Origin: Spirosoma sp. SC4-14 | Lineage (GTDB): Bacteria > Bacteroidota > Bacteroidia > Cytophagales > Spirosomataceae | DNA: 64,000 nucleotides | NCBI RefSeq assembly: GCF_037201965.1 | Contig: NZ_CP147518.1 | Span: 929,001 to 993,000 of the forward strand | Direction: 5' to 3' | Part shown: positions 36,682 to 45,540 of the stretch, piece by piece | How positions within the stretch are numbered: the first letter of the stretch is position 1 | Layout: each line of letters starts with the position of its first letter | The notes under the pieces: model-generated | What the model saw: only the letters and a program-made list of their open reading frames with translations | What the model was told of the DNA's origin: nothing | The model's database searches: none | Position numbers and translations under genes: made by a program

Positions 36682-36698
36682 GTAAGAAACGAACATCT

Positions 36699-37349
36699 AT
36701 GCAGGATTTTTTTCACTGGATGCTCCGCAACGGGTCTTATTTCCTGCTGGTTTCTATCACAATTACGCTCATTCGGATACGTTACCTGACCGGTTGTTTG
36801 CGGTATGTCGGTTTGTTTGTGGGGCTGGCGGCTTTAGGGGAAATTGTTTCGCTCATAACGGCAGAATTAAACATTCGTAATCTGCACATTTTACACGTAT
36901 ACACCATTCTCGAATTTAACCTGATTGCTCTCTTCTACCGTAGCTTTTTCGGTCAGTTTTATCCGCGTTGGCTGGTGCCAGCCTTGATGCTGGGTTTCAC
37001 AGGATTTGCTGTTCTGAATAGCCTGTTACTACAGCCGCTCAACCGGTACAATACCTACGCACGCGGGTTAGAAGCCCTGCTGGTGATGGCCATGGCGCTG
37101 CTGTGTTTTTATAAGATGCTCACGGAACTATCGGCCAAACGACTCGACAAACATCCGGTTTTCTGGATCAATACGGGTTACCTGCTTTATTTTGCCGGAA
37201 GCCTGTTTTTTCTGATTCTGAGCAATGCCGTAATTACAGATTCGAATCGAGCGCTTATATTGATGGTTTTCGGACTACATTCGTTTCTGATGGTCCTGAT
37301 GCACCTCTTGATTAGCGTAGGTTTATGGTTCAGTCCGAGGCTTCGGTAG
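36699..37349 (+). CDS. Seven-helix integral membrane protein, candidate sensor partner
   Basis: The 216-residue protein is almost entirely hydrophobic, with about seven membrane segments (GSYFLLVSITITLIRI, YVGLFVGLAALGEIVSLI, ILHVYTILEFNLIALFY, WLVPALMLGFTGFAVL, GLEALLVMAMALLCFY, INTGYLLYFAGSLFFLIL, LILMVFGLHSFLMVLMHLL). I cannot assign a named family. Its last 25 bp overlap the start of the histidine kinase gene in another frame, indicating translational coupling. The kinase has little sensing apparatus of its own, so this protein may supply it; that is inference. Confidence 0.75.
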   Translation: MQDFFHWMLRNGSYFLLVSITITLIRIRYLTGCLRYVGLFVGLAALGEIVSLITAELNIRNLHILHVYTILEFNLIALFYRSFFGQFYPRWLVPALMLGFTGFAVLNSLLLQPLNRYNTYARGLEALLVMAMALLCFYKMLTELSAKRLDKHPVFWINTGYLLYFAGSLFFLILSNAVITDSNRALILMVFGLHSFLMVLMHLLISVGLWFSPRLR

Positions 37350-38122
37350 ATTTATACGTGCTTGTTTTTGGCGGAGCGCTGGCGCTTTCGCTGTTGGTGG
37401 CAGGTGTTGTTGGCTTTGTACTTCTGTACCAGAAACGGGTTTCTGAACAGGAGTTGCTCGTTAAGCAAATGGAATTGAACTATCAACAGGAAGTGGTTTA
37501 CCGGACCCTTGATGCCGTAGAGGACGAGCGAAAGCGGGTGGCCCGCGACCTTCACGATGAAGTAGGAGCCGCTCTGTCGGCGATGCGCTTGCTGGTAGGG
37601 CAACTGGCGCAGATTGTTCCGCCCAACGCCGAAACAACCGATCTAACTACCCGATTCAAAGGCGTTATCGACAATACGATGGATAGCGTTCGGCGTATCT
37701 CGAACGACTTATTACCGCAGGGGCTCGACGAACTGGGACTGACCTATGCCCTCGAAGGACTGTGCGAGAATGCAATGGATATTGCCGACATGAATGTAGA
37801 GTTGGCCGTCGATCCGGCTATTGTGCTCCCGGCCCGCGCCAACCTGATTGTTTACCGGCTGGTGCAGGAGTTGCTCAACAATGCCATCAAACATGCCGAC
37901 GCTACCGATATTCAACTTAGTCTGAGTCAGCAAAATGATCGGCTAATGCTGCTCTATACCGACAATGGTAAAGGGTTTAATTATGAGCAGGCTTACCAGA
38001 AACGGAGCCTGGGGCTGAAAAATATTGAAACGCGTGCGCAGATGCTTCGCGGAACGGTGGTGTTCGATACACAACCGGGGCAGGGCTTACGCGTAACGGC
38101 TATTATTCCCGTAAAAAATTAA
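37325..38122 (+). CDS. NarL-type sensor histidine kinase (HisKA_3)
   Basis: The 265-residue kinase has one N-terminal membrane helix (about 9-32), a short coiled-coil segment (SEQELLVKQMELNYQQEV), then the HisKA_3 dimerisation domain with phosphoacceptor histidine in RDLHDEVGAALSAM (about 77). The ATPase domain shows ELLNNAIKHADA and DNGKGF. It has no periplasmic sensor loop. The start overlaps the upstream 7TM gene by 25 bp, and the response regulator begins 2 bp after its stop codon, so the three genes are one operon. Signal identity is unknown. Confidence 0.92.
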   Translation: MVQSEASVDLYVLVFGGALALSLLVAGVVGFVLLYQKRVSEQELLVKQMELNYQQEVVYRTLDAVEDERKRVARDLHDEVGAALSAMRLLVGQLAQIVPPNAETTDLTTRFKGVIDNTMDSVRRISNDLLPQGLDELGLTYALEGLCENAMDIADMNVELAVDPAIVLPARANLIVYRLVQELLNNAIKHADATDIQLSLSQQNDRLMLLYTDNGKGFNYEQAYQKRSLGLKNIETRAQMLRGTVVFDTQPGQGLRVTAIIPVKN

Positions 38123-38124
38123 CT

Positions 38125-38799
38125 ATGAGTCTGATTAAAGTAGCTATTGCCGACGATCAGGTATTGTTCCGAAAAGGTATGATGGCCATTGTCGATACCT
38201 TCGACGGAATGGCCATTACGCTCGAAGCCGACAATGGCCGTATGCTACTCGATGCACTGGCAACGGTCGATCCGTTGCCCGATGTGGTGCTGCTCGACCT
38301 GTCGATGCCGGAGCTAAATGGCGTCGAAACCACCAAACTTATTCATAAAGACTACCCGACGCTGAAAATCATTATTCTGTCAGTATATGGCGAAGATCGC
38401 TTCGTAACACATCTGATGGATTTGGGCGTTAATGCGTATCTATTTAAAAACGCCGAACCGCTCGAAGTCGAACGGGCGATTCGGGCGGTGATCGAAACCG
38501 ACTTTTATTTCAACGAAGCCTTTCTATCGGCGCTTAAAAACCGAATGCTCGTAAAAAAGCCCCGCCGGTTGCTTACCGACGACTTACCGGCTACGCTGAC
38601 GGCCCGCGAAATTGAGGTACTGAATCTGATCTGCAAACAACTGACGGCTCCCGAAATTGCCGAACGCTTGAGCGTGAGTATCCGAACGGTAGACGGGCAC
38701 CGGGCCAACCTGCTCGAAAAAACCAACTCCCGCAACACGGCCGGATTGGTGTTGTTCGCGATCAAGAATCGCCTACTCGACCCGGCCGATCTGCTCTGA
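38125..38799 (+). CDS. LuxR/NarL-family response regulator
   Basis: The 224-residue regulator has a receiver domain with acidic pair IADDQ, phosphoacceptor aspartate in VVLLDLSMPELNG (about 57), serine in ILSVYG and lysine in YLFKN. The C-terminal helix-turn-helix (about 155-215) reads LTAREIEVLNLICKQLTAPE followed by IAERLSVSIRTVDGHRANLL. It is the cognate partner of the kinase 2 bp upstream. Targets are unknown; the tandem repeats at 34851-34889 are a candidate site. Confidence 0.93.
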   Translation: MSLIKVAIADDQVLFRKGMMAIVDTFDGMAITLEADNGRMLLDALATVDPLPDVVLLDLSMPELNGVETTKLIHKDYPTLKIIILSVYGEDRFVTHLMDLGVNAYLFKNAEPLEVERAIRAVIETDFYFNEAFLSALKNRMLVKKPRRLLTDDLPATLTAREIEVLNLICKQLTAPEIAERLSVSIRTVDGHRANLLEKTNSRNTAGLVLFAIKNRLLDPADLL

Positions 38800-38807
38800 C
38801 ATACTGG

Positions 38808-38991
38808 TTGAATGATTGAATGATTGAATTGTTGAATGATTCGCTGTAATTCAACAATTCAACAATTCAACAATTCAACAATTCAACAATTCAATCATTC
38901 AATCATTCAACAATTCAACAATTCAACAATTCAACAATTCAACAATTCAACAATTCAACAATTCAATCATTCAATCATTCAATCATTCAAT
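38808..38991. repeat. 8-bp-period palindromic array between convergent genes
   Basis: Eighteen octamers run from 38848 to 38991, mostly AATTCAAC with some CATTCAAT. The left arm 38808-38839 holds four octamers of the complementary type (TTGAATGA, TTGAATTG), so the region can fold into long hairpins in several registers. It starts 9 bp after the response-regulator stop codon, and the stop codon of the GH15 gene (38987-38989) lies within the last octamers. The design matches 5628-5705. Confidence 0.85.
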
Positions 38992-40804
38992 CTTCTATTT
39001 GCTGATTACGTTCGTCGTTGAGCTGATCGTTCAGATTCAGGGCGGCACTGATCAGGCCCAGATGCGTGAATGCCTGCGGAAAATTGCCCAGATGTTCGCC
39101 ACAAAAGCCCAGTTGTTCGGCATAAAGGCCAAGGTGATTGGCATAGCCCAGCATCTTCTCAAAATACAACCGGGCTTTATATAATTGCCCCGAACGCGAC
39201 AGGCACTCGACGTACCAGAACGTACACATCGAAAAAGTACCTTCTCCCCCTTTTAGGCCATCAATTTTTGAGTCGGGGCGATACCGATAAACGAGCGAGT
39301 CGGATACGAGTTGTTCTTCAATCTGTTTCAGTGTAGAAAGCCAGCGAGGATCTTTGGGGCTAATGAATCGGACCAGCGGCATCAGCAGTGTGGCTGCATC
39401 GACTGTTTCGGCTCCTTTATATTGCACAAAAGCCTGAAGTTTTTCATTCCAGAAATCATGATGAATCGACTGGAAAATGTCATCGCGTACATCCACCCAT
39501 AGCGGAGGTAACGGGTAGGAATGCATATTGCCAATTTTTATGGCCCGGTCGATGGCTACCCAGCACATAAGCCGGGAGTAAATAAATTCACGTTGCCCGC
39601 CCCGTACTTCCCAAATGCCCTGATCGGGACGCTGCCAGTTGTCGCAAACCCACTCGACCTGGTGGCAAATCGCCTGCCAGAAGCTATACGAAATACGCTC
39701 GCCATACTTATCGTACAGATAGATGGAGTCGAGTAGTTCGCCATAAATATCGAGCTGAACCTGCTTATGAGCTGCATTGCCAATCCTGACCGGCGAAGAC
39801 CCTTTGTAGCCTTTCAGTGAGGACAGCTCAATTTCCTGGAGGTCTTTCTGACCATCGATGGTGTACATCAGTCTCAACAGGCCGGCCTGATTGATGTCGT
39901 TGCACTGACGTTCAACCCAGGCCATAAACTGACCGGCTTCTTTCAGATAGCCTAGCCGAATCAGCGTGTAGACCGTGAAAGAAGCATCCCTGATCCAGGT
40001 ATAGCGATAATCCCAGTTGCGGCTTCCACCAATTTCTTCGGGCAGGCTGAAGGTAGGTGCTGCTACGGGAGCGCCATATTCGGAGGAAGTCATGAGCTTC
40101 AGCACCAGGGCCGATCGGTGGACAACCTCCATCCAGCGCCCTCGATAGGTGGACTGATCGATCCAGTTTTTCCAGTAGGTGACCGTTTCTTCCAGCCGCT
40201 TTTCAACAAATTTGTCGAGGTTGTCGAGTGGTGTATTGGTTTCGGTAACCAACTCCAGAGAGAAATCGGCGTGTTCGTTGCTGGCCAGGGTAAACTCGGC
40301 ATACCCATCGCCATCCTGTAATGTAAGGGGTACGGTGCTCACCAGACGAAGAACCGTTTTGTCGTCGCCGTTGCTACGAAAAATCAGTTCGTGCGAATGG
40401 TGTTCGGTTTTATGAGTGCTGCGGGCATAATTAAACCGGGGTATACAGCGCATTCGATAGGTTAGTTTCCCCCGCACAGTTGTGATGCGCCGGATAATGG
40501 CATTGCCCGGATATTCGCTTTCGACGGGCATAAAGTCGGTTAGTTCGCCCACTCCTTCCGACGATAGGAAGCGGGTGAGCAGCACATTTGTATCGGGCAA
40601 ATACAACTGCTTGTTTTTGACCGACTCCGAAACCGGATAAATCTGAAAACATCCCCCTTTCTGGTCATCGAGCAGAGCGGCAAAAACAGATGGCGAGTCA
40701 AAACGCGGAAAGCACAAATGATCGATGGAGCCTTTCATACTCACTAAGGCAACCGTGTTCAGATCGCCAATAATACCATAATCTTCGATGGGGGAATAAG
40801 CCAT
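38987..40804 (-). CDS. Glycoside hydrolase family 15 protein (trehalase/glucoamylase-like)
   Basis: The 605-residue protein starts MAYSPIEDYGIIGDLNTVALV, the typical N-terminus of bacterial GH15 proteins. A beta-sandwich N-domain (about 1-230) is followed by an (alpha/alpha)6 barrel with GGSRNWDYRYTWIRDASF, the catalytic-acid region GIWEVRGG (about 400), and the second catalytic region around CGEHLGNFPQAFTHLGLI (about 570-587). GH15 enzymes of this type hydrolyse trehalose or alpha-glucans. No signal peptide is seen, so it is probably cytoplasmic. The length is normal. The stop codon is embedded in the octamer repeat array, so array changes could alter the last residues. Confidence 0.92.
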   Translation of the reverse strand: MAYSPIEDYGIIGDLNTVALVSMKGSIDHLCFPRFDSPSVFAALLDDQKGGCFQIYPVSESVKNKQLYLPDTNVLLTRFLSSEGVGELTDFMPVESEYPGNAIIRRITTVRGKLTYRMRCIPRFNYARSTHKTEHHSHELIFRSNGDDKTVLRLVSTVPLTLQDGDGYAEFTLASNEHADFSLELVTETNTPLDNLDKFVEKRLEETVTYWKNWIDQSTYRGRWMEVVHRSALVLKLMTSSEYGAPVAAPTFSLPEEIGGSRNWDYRYTWIRDASFTVYTLIRLGYLKEAGQFMAWVERQCNDINQAGLLRLMYTIDGQKDLQEIELSSLKGYKGSSPVRIGNAAHKQVQLDIYGELLDSIYLYDKYGERISYSFWQAICHQVEWVCDNWQRPDQGIWEVRGGQREFIYSRLMCWVAIDRAIKIGNMHSYPLPPLWVDVRDDIFQSIHHDFWNEKLQAFVQYKGAETVDAATLLMPLVRFISPKDPRWLSTLKQIEEQLVSDSLVYRYRPDSKIDGLKGGEGTFSMCTFWYVECLSRSGQLYKARLYFEKMLGYANHLGLYAEQLGFCGEHLGNFPQAFTHLGLISAALNLNDQLNDERNQQIED

Positions 40805-40968
40805 ATAATGCTCAGAATTAGATGTTAGAGGTTAGATACTGGTCACTGGATGCTGAATGTTAGATACTGCAATGCAGCAGTTCGGCATTTGATGTCCGGC
40901 GTCCGGTATCTTTCTGTAACTATTTGTAGCGCTTCCGGTTTGACATCAGACAAGATACTTACATTATA

Positions 40969-42309
40969 ATGACAACCCGTCTTCGTGAATATTGGCAGCT
41001 TTTACGGGAATCGCTCTGGTTTGTACCAGCTCTGTTGGTTTTCGGTTCGTTCGGATTAGCCTACGCACTTATCCAGTTTGACGCCCATACGGCCTGGCAG
41101 GGGCAAAAACAGTTTCCCTTATTATTTGGCACAGGTGCCGAAGGTTCACGGGGTATGCTAACCGCCATTGCCAGTTCTATGCTTACAGTGGCAGCTCTGG
41201 CTTTTTCACTGACGCTGGCAACCATTACCCAGGTGAGTAGTCAGTATTCGCCAAGGGTACTGCGAAATTTTATGCGCGACCGGATCAACCAGGTCGTAAT
41301 GGGTTATTTCATTGCCGTTTTTACCTACTGCCTGGTTGTTTTGGGCACAATTCGGGGCACCGACGAACAGAAGTTTGTTCCGGCAACGGCGGTGCTGGTT
41401 GGCCTGGTGCTGGCGCTGGGGGGCGTGGCGGCTCTCATCTTTTTTATTCATCACATTGCCGAGTCGCTTCAGACTGGAACCATCGTTCAGCATATTTTCT
41501 ATGAAACCACAAACGCCATTGAAAAAATGTTTCCCGACCGTTTTGGCGAACCAATCGACGATCCCCGTAAAGCCGAAGCGGCCTTGCGCTATGCCGATGA
41601 ACAAACTGGTTGGGAGCCCGTCCTGAGTCATCAGGTCGGTTATTTGCAACAAATCAATACCGATGGGTTGCTCAACTGGGCGAAAAAACACCAGGTTGTG
41701 CTGCGCATTGAGGAGCCAATGGGCGCTTTTGTGGGCGAAGGAACCGTGTTGTTTAGCGTTCGCAGCGATATGGAACGCCCCGATCCGGCCGAAGCCGATT
41801 GGCCCGACGATCTGGTAAGTTATGTGAGTATTGGCCGTCATCGCAATATTGAGCAGGATATTGGATTTGGCATTCAGCAACTGGTCGATATTGCCCTGAA
41901 AGCACTTTCGCCCGGCATCAACGATACCACCACAGCCATCATGGCAGTCGACTATCTGGGTGCTATTGGGGAGCTACTGGCCCGGCGCGAATTTCCGGCC
42001 CGTCTTCGTTCCGATGGGCAACATTTGCGGGTACTGGTCCGGGCCACCGATTTCAATAAATACATGCGGTTGATGTTCGATTTGACACGCATCAATGCAA
42101 AAGGCAATTATGCGGTGTTCAGGCGGTTGTTGCGGGCGCTGGTCTTGGTTGCCAAAGCAATTTGCGAAGCCGACCGAAGTGAAGTGCTGCGTGAACAGGC
42201 CGATTTGTTGATGGATCTGGCTAATGAAACGCTTGCCACCGATTATGAAAAACAGCAGCTACGACCTTTATATAAGGAGTTGAAAGTTACTCTTAACGAA
42301 AATATATAA
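40969..42309 (+). CDS. DUF2254-family membrane protein
   Basis: The 446-residue protein has about four N-terminal membrane helices (FVPALLVFGSFGLAYALI, MLTVAALAFSLTLATI, VVMGYFIAVFTYCLVVLG, LVLALGGVAALIFFIHHI) with conserved text LTAIASSMLTVAALAFSLTL and SSQYSPRVLRNFMRD. A soluble domain of about 270 residues follows, including ALSPGINDTTTAI, a signature of DUF2254. The function of the family is unknown. It may be divergently regulated with GH15, with a 164-bp gap between their starts. No named promoter box is clear there. Confidence 0.85.
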   Translation: MTTRLREYWQLLRESLWFVPALLVFGSFGLAYALIQFDAHTAWQGQKQFPLLFGTGAEGSRGMLTAIASSMLTVAALAFSLTLATITQVSSQYSPRVLRNFMRDRINQVVMGYFIAVFTYCLVVLGTIRGTDEQKFVPATAVLVGLVLALGGVAALIFFIHHIAESLQTGTIVQHIFYETTNAIEKMFPDRFGEPIDDPRKAEAALRYADEQTGWEPVLSHQVGYLQQINTDGLLNWAKKHQVVLRIEEPMGAFVGEGTVLFSVRSDMERPDPAEADWPDDLVSYVSIGRHRNIEQDIGFGIQQLVDIALKALSPGINDTTTAIMAVDYLGAIGELLARREFPARLRSDGQHLRVLVRATDFNKYMRLMFDLTRINAKGNYAVFRRLLRALVLVAKAICEADRSEVLREQADLLMDLANETLATDYEKQQLRPLYKELKVTLNENI

Positions 42310-42421
42310 GGTAACTTGCTGATAAATAATCGTTTGGTTTGCGCTGGAAACTATATTGCCTTAGGTGGGTTGATGCAATATAGTGTTACCATTTGTTTTA
42401 GAAATAAACCAGGCAGCCACT

Positions 42422-42865
42422 ATGGACGAGTTTGTTGTCAGGAAGGAAATACGAATCAGCGCGGAACCTGAGCAGGTTTGGGATGCCTTGACAAATCCGG
42501 CGAAAACAAAAAAATATTTCTTTAACTGTGAAGTGTTTTCCGACTGGGAAGTTGGCAGTGCAATACGATTTATTGGTACGGTACTGCTGATTAAGAAAAT
42601 CGAGATGAACGGGATTATTCTGGAAATTGAACCGAATCGGCTGTTGAAATATAGTCTGACAAATGCGGATGATAGCGATGATCCGGCAAATTTTTCGACT
42701 GTTACAGATACGTTGTCCTATGAAAATGGCGAAACTATTCTCCGTATTACGGATAATGTTGGCCAGGGTAAAGGAGCCGAAGAACGCTATCGTCGATCCG
42801 AAAAAGGATGGGATACGATTCTGAAAGGCCTGAAAGATGTAGTAAATGACAGCAAAGCGCCCTGA
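42422..42865 (+). CDS. SRPBCC/AHSA1-like domain protein
   Basis: The 147-residue protein starts MDEFVVRKEIRISAEPEQVW; an upstream extension of 13 residues is rejected. The pattern IRISAEPEQVWDALTNPAKTKKYF, then GSAIRF, PNRLLKYSLT and GWDTILKGLKDVV is the START/AHSA1 fold: a helix after AEP..VW, strands, and a C-terminal helix starting at GW. Such proteins bind hydrophobic ligands or assist Hsp90-like chaperones; the ligand is unknown. The last codons form the left arm of a 26-bp perfect inverted repeat. Confidence 0.87.
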   Translation: MDEFVVRKEIRISAEPEQVWDALTNPAKTKKYFFNCEVFSDWEVGSAIRFIGTVLLIKKIEMNGIILEIEPNRLLKYSLTNADDSDDPANFSTVTDTLSYENGETILRITDNVGQGKGAEERYRRSEKGWDTILKGLKDVVNDSKAP

Positions 42866-42899
42866 TCTTCTACCAGGGCGCTTTGCTGTCATTTACTAC
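42839..42899. terminator. 26-bp perfect inverted repeat containing the stop codons of two convergent genes
   Basis: 42839-42864 is exactly complementary to 42874-42899 with a 9-base loop; the core is CAGCAAAGCGCCCTG. The left arm encodes the end of the SRPBCC protein (VNDSKAP) and part of its stop (42863-42865). The right arm contains the stop of the minus-strand gene (42896-42898). There is no T run, so termination efficiency is uncertain. Confidence 0.75.
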
Positions 42900-43207
42900 C
42901 GGGGCGGATTGCCGTTGGTGGTAGTGTCGCCCTGGCTCATGTTGTTACGTCGGTTTTTTCGATTCCGTTTGTCCGATGCCTTGTTCATACCGTTCGACCG
43001 TTTCATGTCACTTCTGCGGTTGGCTCCTGTCGTTTGCATACCATAAGAGGTTCCATTCGTAGAATCGACCGTACCCGTTGAGGTAGCGGATGTACCATTT
43101 TGCCTGGCCGATCCATTGGTGCCATTGCCCGTTCCGCTGTGGCCTTGCGCTCGTACTCCAAAGCTGGTTGCTATCAGCAACATAGCTCCAATCATTCCCT
43201 TTTTCAT
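42896..43207 (-). CDS. Small secreted Gly/Asn/Thr-rich protein of unknown function
   Basis: The 103-residue protein has a clear signal peptide (MKKGMIGAMLLIATSFGVRAQ). The mature part is low complexity: SGTGNGTNGSARQNGTSATS, then a basic segment with MKRSN, SDKRNRKNRRNN and a polar tail. No folded domain is recognised; it is probably an unstructured periplasmic or surface protein. The signal peptide supports its being real despite the odd composition. Confidence 0.6.
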   Translation of the reverse strand: MKKGMIGAMLLIATSFGVRAQGHSGTGNGTNGSARQNGTSATSTGTVDSTNGTSYGMQTTGANRRSDMKRSNGMNKASDKRNRKNRRNNMSQGDTTTNGNPPR

Positions 43208-43452
43208 AGCATTGAGAGTAAGTCATATGTGTGCTTTAAACGACCAATAGCAGAAATTAGCCCGGAAAAGTCGGCGTTGTGAGAATATGGACCCTAACCC
43301 GATCCGCTTCTGGCTGGAAATGCAATAGCCCACGAGCTGAGAGTTACGTAAATACTTGATGGTAAGAGCATTCTAAGAAAATTCTAAGGGGCTTTTAAGC
43401 TGGTTCTCAGGCTTGTGCGGGAGTTTTGCCGCATAAACAAACTCAACGCGAT

Positions 43453-44019
43453 ATGAAAAAACTAATGATGGTCAGTGCGCTGCTACTGATGGCAGGGCTG
43501 GCGCAAGCACAGAATGTTACAGTCGACGCCGACAAAAAACTAAACACTGATTTCAGTAAATATAAAACGTATGCCTGGACATCGCAGGTCGATAGTAAAC
43601 TGGATGAAGGCTATTATTTTCTGAATGATCTGGTCCTTAAAGACCGAATTCGCAATGCCGTACGCTTTGCTATGGACGGTCGTGGGTATAAATTCTCGCG
43701 TCAGTCGCCCGATTTGCTGGTTAATTTCCGTGTATTCGAAAAACCAACAACCATTAAAGGCTATACCGGTTACGGGACTACCTACTTTGGGACAAATGAA
43801 GTACGGGAACCCGAAGATCAAACCACGTTCAATGTAAAAGCCGGATCGTTGATTTTGAATCTGGTCGATACCAAAACGGGGCGGGTTGTCTGGCGTGGAC
43901 TGGCCTCAGGGTTGACCAATGATAACGGGTTCGATCGGCAGGAAAACAAAATCAAGCAGGCGGTAAATCTGATCTTCGATAAATTTGGCTATCGTGCCGA
44001 TCAGTATTCTTCTCGCTAA
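43453..44019 (+). CDS. DUF4136-domain secreted protein
   Basis: The 188-residue protein starts MKKLMMVSALLLMAGLAQAQ, a signal peptide with no lipobox cysteine. A longer frame from 43426 is rejected because it puts nine polar residues before the signal peptide. The mature part has the DUF4136 pattern: D.....DFSKYKTYAW near the start, IRNAVRFAMDGRGYKF, PDLLVNF, then GSLILNLVDTKTGRVVWRG and a final helix KIKQAVNLIFDKF. DUF4136 proteins are exported proteins of unknown role in many Bacteroidota and Proteobacteria, often lipoproteins. Confidence 0.87.
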   Translation: MKKLMMVSALLLMAGLAQAQNVTVDADKKLNTDFSKYKTYAWTSQVDSKLDEGYYFLNDLVLKDRIRNAVRFAMDGRGYKFSRQSPDLLVNFRVFEKPTTIKGYTGYGTTYFGTNEVREPEDQTTFNVKAGSLILNLVDTKTGRVVWRGLASGLTNDNGFDRQENKIKQAVNLIFDKFGYRADQYSSR

Positions 44020-44122
44020 GTCATAGATTTTCAGAGAATTTGCTGCGGGAGGTTAATAAAAGTTGAGTCGCCAAAGGGCCTGTTCACTATGTTGTCTGTA
44101 TAGTACCTACTCCGTACCAGAC

Positions 44123-44144
44123 AGCCTGGTGGGCAGGCTTCTTT
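44123..44144 (+). terminator. Weak terminator after the DUF4136 gene
   Basis: AGCCTG (44123-44128) pairs with CAGGCT (44134-44139), followed by TCTTTGT. The stem is short. The rest of the 357-bp gap to eboD holds an AAGGGCTG/CAGCCCTT pair with a long loop and no gene. Confidence 0.35.
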
Positions 44145-44310
44145 GTATGAATAGTAAGGGCTGCTGCGCCAATGGTATTAGCTCTCAACTGGAAAACCAT
44201 CTGCCTACACTAAGTATACCAACGCATCTCAGCACTTAAGAGTATGGTCGACAGCCCTTTTTACCCACTTGTCCGCTAAGGTTAAGCAATAATTGATGCT
44301 CATGGGCACA

Positions 44311-44345
44311 TTTGTAGCAATCCTGTTGTTTATTGGGTAATTTTG
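44311..44345 (+). promoter_or_regulatory. Candidate promoter of the eboD-eboE-eboF operon
   Basis: TTTG (44311-44314), a 23-bp spacer and TAATTTTG (44338-44345) resemble the Bacteroidota promoter. The -7 box is 31 bp upstream of the eboD ATG. The spacer is 2 bp longer than the best examples in this window. Confidence 0.45.
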
Positions 44346-44376
44346 AGTTTTACAGTCAGGGTGAATTACTAATGAG

Positions 44377-45540
44377 ATGAGCCATTTGCAACAGTCCTTT
44401 TCGGTTCGATTCGAGTATAACGTTTTCTTTACCGAAAAGCTTTTTAATACAACCAATCCGCTACTTGCCGATTTTTTTGCCCAACAGGCCAGCGAAACCC
44501 GAAAAAAAATTCTGTTCGTGATCGATTCGGGCGTTGTGGCAACCCATCCTGACCTGCTATCCGACATTAAAACGTATTTCGCGCAATATGCCGATCTGGT
44601 TGATCTGATTCCTGATTTGATCGTGATTCCAGGAGGGGAAATTTCTAAAAATGAACCTGCTCTGGTCGATCAGCTAGTCGATGCCGTTGACCGATACGGA
44701 GTCGACCGGCATTCCTATATGATAGCGCTGGGGGGTGGTTCGGTGCTCGATATGGTGGGATTTGCAGCCGCTATTTCGCACCGCGGTATTCGTCATATCC
44801 GGATTCCGACTACCGTTCTGTCGCAGAACGATTCGGGCGTTGGCGTTAAAAACAGCGTTAACTACCGGGGCAAGAAAAACTTCCTGGGTACGTTTGTGCC
44901 ACCTGTTGCCGTATTTAACGACAGTGATTTTCTGACTACGCTCGATGACCGCGACTGGCGGTCGGGTATTTCCGAAGCTATCAAAGTAGCATTGATTAAA
45001 GATGTTGCGTTTTTTGGCTGGATTGAGTCGAATGCCGAAGCACTGGCTGCGCGCGATATGACAAGCATGCAGTATCTGGTTCACCGGTGTGCGCAGATGC
45101 ACCTTGAGCATATTGCCAGTGGCGACCCATTTGAAATGGGGTCGTCGCGTCCGTTGGATTTTGGCCATTGGAGCGCTCACAAACTGGAGCAGCTCACCAA
45201 TTTTGAGTTGCGTCATGGCGAAGCCGTTGCCATCGGTATTGCACTGGATAGCCTGTATTCGCAGCAGATTGGCTGGCTGACCGATGCTGATACCACCCGG
45301 ATTCTGACTACACTGCGTACACTTGGTTTCTCGCTTTATCAGCCTATGCTCGATGCGAACAACAGTGAAGGCATATTGAAAGGGCTTTCGGAATTTCGTG
45401 AACACCTCGGTGGACAGCTTACCATCATGTTATTGCAGGGAATCGGGAAAGGAGTAGAAGTGCACGAAATCGATGCCGACCGCGTGCGTCGCTCCATTGC
45501 TACATTGAAAGAACAGGAGCAATCGGTTCAACTGGTATGA
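44377..45540 (+). CDS. eboD: EboD-like 3-dehydroquinate-synthase-family protein
   Basis: The 387-residue protein has the dehydroquinate synthase fold: NAD-binding GGGSVLDMVGFAAAISHRG, IPTTVLSQNDSGVGVKNSVN, the metal-binding glutamate in SGISEAIKVALI, and histidines in DFGHWSAHKLE and RHGEAVAIG. DHQ-synthase homologues make cyclic products from sugar phosphates. This one lacks aroB-type neighbours and is followed, with an ATGA overlap, by eboE, so it is the ebo-cluster member and not the shikimate enzyme. The ebo product in cyanobacteria and Bacteroidota is unknown; one study linked the cluster to precursor export in scytonemin synthesis. Active-site residues look intact. Confidence 0.82.
   Translation: MSHLQQSFSVRFEYNVFFTEKLFNTTNPLLADFFAQQASETRKKILFVIDSGVVATHPDLLSDIKTYFAQYADLVDLIPDLIVIPGGEISKNEPALVDQLVDAVDRYGVDRHSYMIALGGGSVLDMVGFAAAISHRGIRHIRIPTTVLSQNDSGVGVKNSVNYRGKKNFLGTFVPPVAVFNDSDFLTTLDDRDWRSGISEAIKVALIKDVAFFGWIESNAEALAARDMTSMQYLVHRCAQMHLEHIASGDPFEMGSSRPLDFGHWSAHKLEQLTNFELRHGEAVAIGIALDSLYSQQIGWLTDADTTRILTTLRTLGFSLYQPMLDANNSEGILKGLSEFREHLGGQLTIMLLQGIGKGVEVHEIDADRVRRSIATLKEQEQSVQLV

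Noticed and set aside
38808..38991. Possible CRISPR array
   Set aside because: The repeat unit is 8 bp with no unique spacers, and there are no cas genes nearby.
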